Assembly (NCBI GenBank): GCA_034435035.1
Contig: DAOTXW010000040.1
Location: 98,690-162,689, forward strand
Direction: 5' to 3'
Source of the DNA: JAHEME01 sp034435035
GTDB taxonomy: Bacteria > Chloroflexota > Anaerolineae > Aggregatilineales > UBA3940
DNA: 64,000 bases
Each line of letters begins with the position of its first letter. Positions within the stretch are counted from its first letter, which is position 1. A model generated the notes under the pieces. The model had not been told where the DNA came from. It saw only the letters and a list, made by a program, of their open reading frames with translations, and did no database searches. The position numbers and the translations under genes were made by a program. Below, piece after piece: positions 8,018 through 14,432 of this stretch.

Positions 8018-8940
8018 CAGGGGACATTAAGATTGATGAACACACCGGTCAGCAGCGTGAGCAGGAATGGCAGCACCATCAAATAGACCACGATCCGACG
8101 TTCAAAGACGCCCAGGAACATCAGCGTGCTCTTGATGTCGATCATCGGGCCAAACACCAGGAAGCTGAGGATGGAGCCGGTTGTGAACGTTCCGGCAAAT
8201 GCCAGGGACAGGAACGCATCAACCGTTGAGCACACGGACAAAAGGAACGCCAGCCCCTGCATGACCAGGACCGATCCCACCGGCCCCGATCCGACGGACA
8301 GCAGAACAGCCTGCGGCACCAGAGTCTGAAGCATCGCTGCCAGTGCCGAGCCGATGATCAGGTAGCGCGCCATTTCAAAGAACTCATCTGCCGCGACCTG
8401 CAGCGCGCGCTGCAGTCGATCGCGCACCGGCATGATCGGGCGCAGCGGGATCACTTCGTCGCTGGCGGCCACAGGCGTCATTGGGGCATGTTGGCGCATC
8501 AGCCGCGCTGGCTGGGGGTGGAGCGAGAAAACCAGGCCAATGCCGGCAGCAATCAGGAATCCCAGCCCAAAGCGAGCGAACAGGATGGGCCTCCAGCCAT
8601 ACGCAGCATAGGTGCTGGCGACCACGACCGGATTGATGATAGGGGCTGAGAGCAGAAAGGCTATACCTGCCGATGCCGGTAAGCCCTTGTTGAGCAGCCG
8701 GCGGGTGAGCGGCACGACGCCGCATTCGCAGACCGGAAACGCGAGCCCCAGGAGTCCGCCGATCAGCACCGCCCGACCAGGCCTGCCCGGGATGAGCCTG
8801 AGCATGTCCTCGCGGCTGATGAACTCCTCCACCAGCCCTGAGGCAAGCGTGCCCAGCAGCAGAAAAGGGATGGCCTCAATCAGGATGCCCAGAAAGACGG
8901 TGGTGAAAGTAATGACCTGATCGATCACAGTGCCCCGCAC
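8014..8940 (-). CDS. COG0701/DUF318 (YcgR/ArsP-type) permease
   Basis: A 308-residue integral membrane protein with about eight transmembrane segments. Recognisable features of the DUF318 permease family are EAIPFLLLGTLASG near the N-terminus, GLAFPVCECGVVPLTRRLL with the conserved CxCG motif, and the second-half motif VCSTVDAFLSLAFAGTF. It overlaps the TIGR03943 gene by four bases, the standard pairing of these two families. Relatives include organoarsenical efflux permeases (ArsP) and predicted divalent-metal transporters. The nearby ZnuA-like gene favours a metal, but that is context only. Confidence 0.9.
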   Translation of the reverse strand: MRGTVIDQVITFTTVFLGILIEAIPFLLLGTLASGLVEEFISREDMLRLIPGRPGRAVLIGGLLGLAFPVCECGVVPLTRRLLNKGLPASAGIAFLLSAPIINPVVVASTYAAYGWRPILFARFGLGFLIAAGIGLVFSLHPQPARLMRQHAPMTPVAASDEVIPLRPIMPVRDRLQRALQVAADEFFEMARYLIIGSALAAMLQTLVPQAVLLSVGSGPVGSVLVMQGLAFLLSVCSTVDAFLSLAFAGTFTTGSILSFLVFGPMIDIKSTLMFLGVFERRIVVYLMVLPFLLTLLTGVFINLNVPW

Positions 8941-8992
8941 ATGGCCGGCGGAATACCCGTGATCTTACCACGGCCTTTCCAGGTTGCCAGTT

Positions 8993-9078
8993 TCAGCAGA
9001 CCACAATGGATATCGATGGCAAACCAGAGACCGATGCGCGAAGTTCATCCGCGGCGTGGTTTCATTGTGGTCTGCTGA
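8993..9078. repeat. 16-bp perfect inverted repeat with 54-base interior
   Basis: TCAGCAGACCACAATG at 8993-9008 is exactly inverted at 9063-9078. It fills half of the 177-base gap between the ZnuA-like gene and the permease gene. Transcribed, it would form a long hairpin; as DNA it resembles a small non-coding inverted-repeat element of about 86 bases. No clear target-site duplication flanks it. Confidence 0.7.
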
Positions 9079-9117
9079 GCGTCAATTAGTGGTGACCTGC
9101 CCTTTAGAAGTGCCGGA

Positions 9118-10140
9118 TCACTCCCCAAGACCTATCACCAGCTGTGCGGCATTGGCCCGCATCATGTCCACATAGGTTTCGGCGCCGCTGCCCGGCGCTC
9201 CCAGCGAGTCAGTGTACAGGGTAAGTACACGGATATCCGGCCCGAGTTCGGCAGCAATCGTACCGGCAAGCTCTGCATCGATCGTTGTCTCAACGAAGAT
9301 GGCCCTGATCCCCTCTGCACGTAGTACATCAATTAGCTGAGCCATCTGACCGGCCGATGGCTCGGCTACCTCGGCGGCCCCGATGTAGATCGTGTCCACC
9401 ACCTCAAACCCATAGGCTCGAGCGAAGTACGCCAACGCATCATGGTTGGTCACCAGCCGACGGTGTTCCGGTGGGATTCGTGCCACCTGTTCGCGGATGT
9501 GAGCATCAAGACTCTCCAGCTCTCTCCGATAGGCCGCCGCATTGGCGCGATAGCTGGTAGCCCCGTCGGGATCGAGAGCCGCCAGGGTTTCGGCCACGTT
9601 GGCTACCCAGATCATCACATTGCGCGGATCCTGCCAGGTATGGGGATCTCCATACTCATGGGTGTGATCCAGATCCCCGCCCTCCTCGCTCTGATGGTCT
9701 TCATCCTCAACGGGGAAGATAATGTCCACACCAGCGGATACCGGTACGACAGCGGGGCTGCCGCCCAGCATATCCAGGACCGGCTCGAGGCCTTCCTCGA
9801 AGTGAAGCCCGTTGACGTACAGCACGTCCGCTTCGCGCAGTAAGGCGAGGTCCGATGCGCTGGGCTCGTAGCTGTGTGGGTCCTGCCCGGAGGGTATCAG
9901 CACTTCCAGATGGATGCGATCGCTGCCGACGTTGGCGACCACATCGCCGATGATACTGGTGGTGGCCACGACTTGCAGCGGATCGCCTGCGGGGCGCTCT
10001 GCCGGGGAGAGCGTCGGGAGCGCCAGTTCCGTGTCCCTCTCTTCGACGAGAGGCTGGGGAAGCACGGGCTGCGACAGCCCCCCACAGGCGGCCAGGGTAA
10101 GTCCCAGGATTACGGGCAGGCAAGTAACAGTCAGGCGCAT
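9118..10140 (-). CDS. znuA: Zinc/manganese-type ABC transporter substrate-binding lipoprotein (ZnuA-like)
   Basis: A 340-residue exported protein with signal peptide and lipobox LGLTLAACGG. It belongs to the cluster A-I metal-binding family: VVATTSIIGDVVANVG at the start of the mature fold, SGQDPHSYEPSASDL with a ligand His, a His/Asp/Glu-rich loop (EDEDHQSEEGGDLDHTHEYGD, about residues 150-170), DPHTWQDPRN, and the C-terminal FVETTIDAELAGTIAAE. The acidic His-rich loop is typical of zinc rather than manganese members. AAGGAG precedes the ATG. No ABC ATPase or permease of this class lies in the window, so the partners must be encoded elsewhere, or this protein serves the permease pair downstream. 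Confidence 0.88.
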   Translation of the reverse strand: MRLTVTCLPVILGLTLAACGGLSQPVLPQPLVEERDTELALPTLSPAERPAGDPLQVVATTSIIGDVVANVGSDRIHLEVLIPSGQDPHSYEPSASDLALLREADVLYVNGLHFEEGLEPVLDMLGGSPAVVPVSAGVDIIFPVEDEDHQSEEGGDLDHTHEYGDPHTWQDPRNVMIWVANVAETLAALDPDGATSYRANAAAYRRELESLDAHIREQVARIPPEHRRLVTNHDALAYFARAYGFEVVDTIYIGAAEVAEPSAGQMAQLIDVLRAEGIRAIFVETTIDAELAGTIAAELGPDIRVLTLYTDSLGAPGSGAETYVDMMRANAAQLVIGLGE

Positions 10141-10161
10141 TCGGGGGCTCCTTAATGAGAT

Positions 10162-10180
10162 GAAGTATCAATTAGTATTC
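10162..10180. promoter_or_regulatory. Candidate metal-regulator operator (imperfect palindrome)
   Basis: GAAGTATCAATTAGTATTC is an AT-rich imperfect palindrome (GAA...T.AATT.A...TTC) overlapping the -10 element and transcription start of the ZnuA-like gene. That is where a Zur/Fur-type repressor would sit. It does not match a specific consensus well enough to name the regulator. Confidence 0.35.
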
Positions 10181-10205
10181 TATCGTGTGCCTGGCCGCCT
10201 GTCAA
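10177..10205 (-). promoter_or_regulatory. Sigma-70-type promoter of the ZnuA-like gene
   Basis: On the minus strand TTGACA (10200-10205, perfect) and TAGAAT (10177-10182) are spaced by 17 bases. The leader to the ATG at 10140 is about 30 bases and contains an AAGGAG ribosome binding site. Confidence 0.82.
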
Positions 10206-10242
10206 ATGGTGTCAGCCGCAGGACCAATCGACCTATTCCGAC

Positions 10243-10272
10243 TTGACCCTCGCCTATTGACCGTACTACACT
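10243..10272 (+). promoter_or_regulatory. Candidate promoter of the PA14-like exported protein gene
   Basis: TTGACC (10243-10248) and TACACT (10267-10272) are spaced by 18 bases. The position is suitable for the gene starting at 10349, with a leader of about 70 bases. Confidence 0.5.
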
Positions 10273-10348
10273 TAAGCACAAGCAGGGGGGGACCCCGCCC
10301 TGAACTGATCAGCGCCGGGCGGCGCCGGCACCCATGGAGGATCCACTC

Positions 10349-11884
10349 ATGCGTCAAGATCAAGGACTGAGGAACGCAGTGGTATTCGCAGTTGTTGTGC
10401 TGGCAGCGCTTGTCATGACCGGCCCGCCAGCACCCGCGGCGGCTGCAGGCGAAGAGGGGGTATGGCTGGCCGAATACTATGCTAACCGCGAGCTCTCGGG
10501 GCCGATCATTTTTTCAGAGACGTTGCCCGGGCCGTTTCTGATCAAAGAATGGCCATGGGGGGAAGGCCCCAAGAATGGCGTACCGGATGACAAGTGGTCG
10601 GCCCGCTTCACTACCCACGCGACATTCCCGGGGGGGAACGTCAAGTTTTTGCTGAACTCGGATGATGGCTCACGGCTGTACCTCAATGGCGAAGTCATAC
10701 TTGACGAATGGCATGAACGCGCCGCAACCTGGTATGCAGCCCGTGTGCTGCCTGTCCCCGCAGGCACCTACACGATCATGGTCGAATACTATGACACGGG
10801 CGGCATCAACAAGATAGAAGCGCTCTGGCAGGCAACCACTGATCTGCCCGCCGCGCCGGATGCCAATTTTGTGCCGGCGGGTACCGGGCAGGGCGGGGGC
10901 GGCCTGCCGACCGGGATACCGGTTGACATGTGGCGGGCGGACTACTACTCGAACCGCGATCTGGAAGGGGCAATCACCTTCTCCGAGGTTCTGCCCGGCC
11001 CCTACCTGGAACGCGATTGGCTGTGGGGTTTTGGGCCACAGAATGGCGTGCCCGATGATGAATGGTCGGCCCGCTTCACAACCCGGCATGTGTTCCCCGG
11101 AGGCAATGTCAAGTTTTTCATCAATTCGGACGATGGATCGCGGATGCTGTTAAACGGTCAGGTGATCATCGACGAATGGCACGATCGTGCTGCCACCTGG
11201 TATACGGCGCGCGTCCTGCCGATTCCAGCCGGAATGTACGAGATCACGGTGGAGTACTACGAAGCATTCGGGATCAACAAAGTGTCAGCGGGGTTTGAAC
11301 CGACAACCGATCTGCCGGCTGCGCCTGATGCGGGCTTTGTGCCGGCGCCCTTGCCCCCGGACCAACAGCCAGCCGCGCCAACTGGCCAGCCTGGCACGTC
11401 ACCTGCGGGCGGGCAGGCAGAGGGCGGCCCGACTCTGGCCACCCCGCCCCCGGGCGGCATAGTCGTCGATGCCAATACACCTGCCTTTGCCTGGGCGGGA
11501 TCAAACGAGTGGGGCTATGGCTTCGGCGGCCTGCTGGACAATCTCTACCTGTTTGTGGGCAATAGCGCTTTTGCGCCTCGCCTGTGGGCGCGCTGGAACC
11601 CATCGCTCCCCAGCGCTGGCTACTATGACATCTATGTCTGGATCCCGGCCAACCCGGCAGCTACAACCAATGCTCGCTACCGGGTGTTTCACAGCGGCAC
11701 GCTGAGCCCTGTGATCGCGGTGAACCAGCGTGAGAATGGCGGTCAGTGGGTCTGGATCGGCAACTTCTACTTCGCACCCGGCGCAAGCCAGTACCTGTAT
11801 CTCAATGACCTGACGTTCGAGTCGGCGGATTCTACCTGGGTGCTGTTTGATGCCGTGAAGTTCGTTTACAGCGACACCCAGTAG
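10349..11884 (+). CDS. Exported protein with two PA14-like domains and a golvesin-like C-terminal domain
   Basis: A 511-residue exported protein. The ATG at 10349 was chosen because GGAGG lies 8 bases upstream and gives a good signal peptide (AVVVLAALVMTGPPAPAAAA); an in-frame ATG at 10334 is less likely. Two near-identical PA14-like modules follow (about residues 38-165 and 190-325), each with WSARFTT, FPGGNVKF, NSDDGSR and INKV/INKI-type lines. A Pro/Gln/Gly linker leads to a C-terminal domain (about 375-510) with YYDIYVWIPANP and FDAVKFVYSD, resembling golvesin C-terminal domains. PA14-type modules usually bind carbohydrate. There is no catalytic domain, so a surface or extracellular glycan-binding role is inferred. 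Confidence 0.82.
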   Translation: MRQDQGLRNAVVFAVVVLAALVMTGPPAPAAAAGEEGVWLAEYYANRELSGPIIFSETLPGPFLIKEWPWGEGPKNGVPDDKWSARFTTHATFPGGNVKFLLNSDDGSRLYLNGEVILDEWHERAATWYAARVLPVPAGTYTIMVEYYDTGGINKIEALWQATTDLPAAPDANFVPAGTGQGGGGLPTGIPVDMWRADYYSNRDLEGAITFSEVLPGPYLERDWLWGFGPQNGVPDDEWSARFTTRHVFPGGNVKFFINSDDGSRMLLNGQVIIDEWHDRAATWYTARVLPIPAGMYEITVEYYEAFGINKVSAGFEPTTDLPAAPDAGFVPAPLPPDQQPAAPTGQPGTSPAGGQAEGGPTLATPPPGGIVVDANTPAFAWAGSNEWGYGFGGLLDNLYLFVGNSAFAPRLWARWNPSLPSAGYYDIYVWIPANPAATTNARYRVFHSGTLSPVIAVNQRENGGQWVWIGNFYFAPGASQYLYLNDLTFESADSTWVLFDAVKFVYSDTQ

Positions 11885-11899
11885 GGGGGCTTCTCCCCA

Positions 11900-11935
11900 C
11901 CGGGCGCGGGATCGGCTACCAGCCCCCGCGCCCGG
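11900..11935 (+). terminator. Hairpin downstream of the PA14-like gene
   Basis: An 11-bp perfect GC stem, CCGGGCGCGGG (11900-11910) with CCCGCGCCCGG (11925-11935), has a 14-base loop. It lies 15 bases after the stop codon. It lacks a run of T, so it may be a weak terminator or an mRNA 3'-end stabiliser. Confidence 0.5.
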
Positions 11936-11954
11936 GGATTAAACCCGGATGTGT

Positions 11955-11983
11955 TTGCCCGGACCTGCGAGCCATGCTACGAT
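11955..11983 (+). promoter_or_regulatory. Candidate promoter of the helical hypothetical gene
   Basis: TTGCCC (11955-11960) and TACGAT (11978-11983) are spaced by 17 bases. Transcription would start near 11990, which supports the downstream ATG at 12027 rather than 11949 as the start of the gene. Confidence 0.55.
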
Positions 11984-12026
11984 GTCCATCAGGCCGACCG
12001 GGACCACAACAGGTGACGACAACAGC

Positions 12027-12806
12027 ATGGATAACAACCAATCAAACTATGACGCGCTTGATGTCCAGGCGCTGAGTTCCCTCTTGCTGAACGCAGACAT
12101 GTCCCCGGAGGTTCACCGTGGAGCGCTGTCGGCGCTGGCCCGGCGCAGCCCCTATCAGCGCAGCACTCTGATCATCCAGATTCTCCGCAGCGTCATGAGC
12201 CACCCTGATCGGTATGATCAGGAAGTCATGATGGCTCTGATTGATATTCTGGGGTCTGATCCAAATGCTGATGCAACAGCGGCCATGCTGGAAGTGCTGC
12301 CCGATATGCTGGAACAGGCCCTTGACCCGAAACGGGCGCTCAAACCGGAGTTTCGTGAGTACTTCTATCAGACACTTGTGACCAGGCAGCGCGAGGACGA
12401 TCTGTCTGTCTGGGGTGAGATGCTGCCCAACCTGGAGGCCAAGACACTGGTTGCAATCCTGGTTGACCCGGTGGCACGGCCCCTGGAGGCACTCGAACCC
12501 CTGACTCTGATCGACCGGCTGCGGGAACCCAGCCGGACGAAGGCTCTTATCTCGGTCATTGCCGGGGTGGCACATACCGGCGGCGATCCCGCCAATGTGC
12601 AGAAGGCCGCTGCGCTGATCGCGAACTCAGCGGATGCCGATCAGCTCAAAGAAGGGATCAACGTCCTGGGCCAGCACTGGGATCGGGCCAAGAAGTCAGG
12701 GCGGCGAGCACAGACTGAGATGCTTGAGCGGGCTCTTTCGATCATCGATCCGGCTCCGCGCACGCCCACAGAGCGCTTGACTGGAAAACGGATGTGGGCT
12801 AAATAG
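12027..12806 (+). CDS. Helical repeat-like hypothetical protein
   Basis: A 259-residue soluble protein of unknown function. The ATG at 12027 (MDNNQSNYDALDV) is preferred to an upstream in-frame ATG at 11949 because a promoter candidate overlaps the extra segment. The sequence is rich in paired amphipathic helices (LSSLLLNADMSPEVHRGALSALARR-type stretches, then VMMALIDILGSDPNADATAAMLEVLP), suggesting a HEAT/armadillo-like alpha-solenoid used for protein binding. There is no signal peptide or membrane segment. A terminator-like hairpin follows it, so it is probably monocistronic. Confidence 0.72.
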   Translation: MDNNQSNYDALDVQALSSLLLNADMSPEVHRGALSALARRSPYQRSTLIIQILRSVMSHPDRYDQEVMMALIDILGSDPNADATAAMLEVLPDMLEQALDPKRALKPEFREYFYQTLVTRQREDDLSVWGEMLPNLEAKTLVAILVDPVARPLEALEPLTLIDRLREPSRTKALISVIAGVAHTGGDPANVQKAAALIANSADADQLKEGINVLGQHWDRAKKSGRRAQTEMLERALSIIDPAPRTPTERLTGKRMWAK

Positions 12807-12833
12807 CTGCTCCCAACGAGCAGAATGTTTCGG

Positions 12834-12860
12834 CGCCGGGGATTTGGAACCGGCGTTTTG
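12834..12860 (+). terminator. Intrinsic terminator after the helical hypothetical gene
   Basis: A 6-bp stem, CGCCGG (12834-12839) with CCGGCG (12850-12855), has a 10-base loop and is followed directly by TTTTG. It lies 28 bases after the stop codon. Confidence 0.6.
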
Positions 12861-12896
12861 TCTGCTGCCGAAGCGGTACGCTGCTGGCAGGTGATT

Positions 12897-12924
12897 TTGT
12901 GATCCTCTGCGCCTGAAGTATAAT
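12897..12924 (+). promoter_or_regulatory. Promoter of the TPR/URO-D-like operon
   Basis: TTGTGA (12897-12902) and a perfect TATAAT (12919-12924) are spaced by 16 bases, upstream of the TPR gene at 12978. Confidence 0.62.
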
Positions 12925-12977
12925 CCCGCTACTGCAAACAAGACCTCAGCACAATTTCCCAGCAGGAGTACCGATTC

Positions 12978-13340
12978 ATGACAAAGCCCAATCTGCGTCG
13001 GACACAGGATTTCCAGACGGCTATTGATCGCTACCACGAGCTGGCACACCAGAATCCCTATGACACCAAGGTGCTGACCAGTCTTGCCTGGAGTTACGAG
13101 CGCGCTGGTGAATATCCACAGGCGGTGCAGCAGTTCAAGCAGGCTATTGGGATCGACCAGAACCAGCCTGATGCCTACTTCGGGCTTGGCCTGGCCTTGC
13201 TGGGCAACAACCAGATCAGCGATGCGATCGAGGCGCTTGAACAGGCTCACCGGCTGGCGGCACAGAGCGATGACCGCAGCTACATGGTGACGCTCCAGCA
13301 CCAGGTTGACGTTCTGCTGAGGCTTTATCGCCCCGCCTGA
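12978..13340 (+). CDS. Small tetratricopeptide-repeat protein
   Basis: A 120-residue soluble protein made almost only of TPR-type helix pairs. Recognisable repeats include NPYDTKVLTSLAWSYERAGEY and QPDAYFGLGLALLGNNQI, with the small residues at TPR positions 8 and 20. Three repeats fit the length. TPR proteins act as protein-interaction adaptors. It is followed after 15 bases by the URO-D-like gene, so the two are probably one transcript and may work together, but no biochemical role can be read from the sequence. Confidence 0.85.
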   Translation: MTKPNLRRTQDFQTAIDRYHELAHQNPYDTKVLTSLAWSYERAGEYPQAVQQFKQAIGIDQNQPDAYFGLGLALLGNNQISDAIEALEQAHRLAAQSDDRSYMVTLQHQVDVLLRLYRPA

Positions 13341-13355
13341 ACCTGGAGTGCCGTA

Positions 13356-14357
13356 ATGAACAAACGACAGCGTCTGGAAGCTACTATCCATGGCGAAGTG
13401 GTGGATCGCGTTGCGGTGGCATTGTGGCGCCATTTCCCCGGTGATGACCAGCGCGCTGACGACCTTGCAGCAGCTCATCTGGCGTTCCAGGCCACCTACG
13501 ATTGGGACTTCCTGAAAGTCTCTCCCGCCAGCAGTTTCTGCATCCGGGACTGGGGCGTGGAAGATCGCTGGTCAGGCAATACCGAAGGAACCCGCGACTA
13601 CGGGCGGCGGATCGTGCAGTCACCGGAGGATTGGCTTAACCTCAAACTGCTCAACCCGCTGGAAGGAGCGCTTGGCGAACAGCTGCGCTGCCTGCAGATA
13701 CTTCACGCGGAGCTGAAGGGCAAAGTCCCGTTTGTCCAGACGGTGTTCAGCCCACTGGCTCAGGCCAAGAACATCGCGGGCAACCGCAACCTGGTTGTCC
13801 ACATGCGTCAGAATGCAGGCCAGGTGCATCACGCACTGCAAACGCTGACCGATACCACGATCCGTTTCATTCACGAAGCCAAGGCGCATGGCATTGATGG
13901 GATCTATTATGCGGTGCAGCATGCCAGCTACATCCTGCTAAGCGAAGCAGAGTATCAGGTATTCGGGCGGCCCTATGACCTGCAGGTGCTGCAGGCCGCC
14001 AACGATCTCTGGTTAAATATCCTGCATCTGCATGGCCCTCATGCGATGTTCGGCCTGGTGGCAGATTATCCGGTGCAGGTCCTGAACTGGCATGATCGGG
14101 AGTCGGCGCCGGCCCTTGAAACGGGCCTGAAGAAGATCAAGGGAGCAGCCTCGGGCGGAGTCGATCGGGATGTCCTGCATCAGGATGATCCGGCGCCTGC
14201 TCTTGAACAGGCTCGTGATGCTTTTGCGCGGACCGGTGGCCGACGCTGGATCCTGGGCACGGGTTGTGTGACTCTCGTCACTACCCCCATGGGCAATCTG
14301 CGCCGCCTGCGTGCGCTGGCCGATCACCTTAAGCCCGGGCAGGCAGCTCCGAACTAG
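13356..14357 (+). CDS. Uroporphyrinogen decarboxylase-like family protein (URO-D superfamily)
   Basis: A 333-residue protein with the overall pattern of the URO-D superfamily: MNKRQRLEATIHGEVVDRVAVALWRH at the N-terminus, VPFVQTVFSPLAQAKNIAG in the middle, GIDGIYYAVQHA, and the C-terminal GRRWILGTGCVTLVTTPMGNLR. The superfamily contains true haem-pathway decarboxylases (HemE) and corrinoid-dependent methyltransferases (MtaA/CmuA). The first residues resemble the non-HemE branch, and no haem or corrinoid gene is nearby, so haem synthesis should not be assumed. It is predicted to be a cytosolic TIM barrel. It follows the TPR gene in an apparent two-gene operon that ends at a strong terminator. 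Confidence 0.85.
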   Translation: MNKRQRLEATIHGEVVDRVAVALWRHFPGDDQRADDLAAAHLAFQATYDWDFLKVSPASSFCIRDWGVEDRWSGNTEGTRDYGRRIVQSPEDWLNLKLLNPLEGALGEQLRCLQILHAELKGKVPFVQTVFSPLAQAKNIAGNRNLVVHMRQNAGQVHHALQTLTDTTIRFIHEAKAHGIDGIYYAVQHASYILLSEAEYQVFGRPYDLQVLQAANDLWLNILHLHGPHAMFGLVADYPVQVLNWHDRESAPALETGLKKIKGAASGGVDRDVLHQDDPAPALEQARDAFARTGGRRWILGTGCVTLVTTPMGNLRRLRALADHLKPGQAAPN

Positions 14358-14380
14358 CGCTATCATCATCTGTAGAAGCG

Positions 14381-14408
14381 GAGAGGGCGCTCCTGAAAGC
14401 GCCCTCTT
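14381..14408. terminator. Strong terminator between converging genes
   Basis: GAGAGGGCGCT pairs with AGCGCCCTCTT around a 6-base loop, giving 9 Watson-Crick pairs plus extension, with TTGCTTTTG following on the plus strand. It ends the TPR/URO-D-like transcript and probably also stops the opposing giant membrane-protein gene. Confidence 0.85.
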
Positions 14409-14432
14409 GCTTTTGCGATACTCTGGATCGTG

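Noticed and set aside
8941..9117. Promoter for the permease gene using TTGACG near 9083 on the minus strand
   Set aside because: No -10 element lies at usable spacing, so I did not annotate it.
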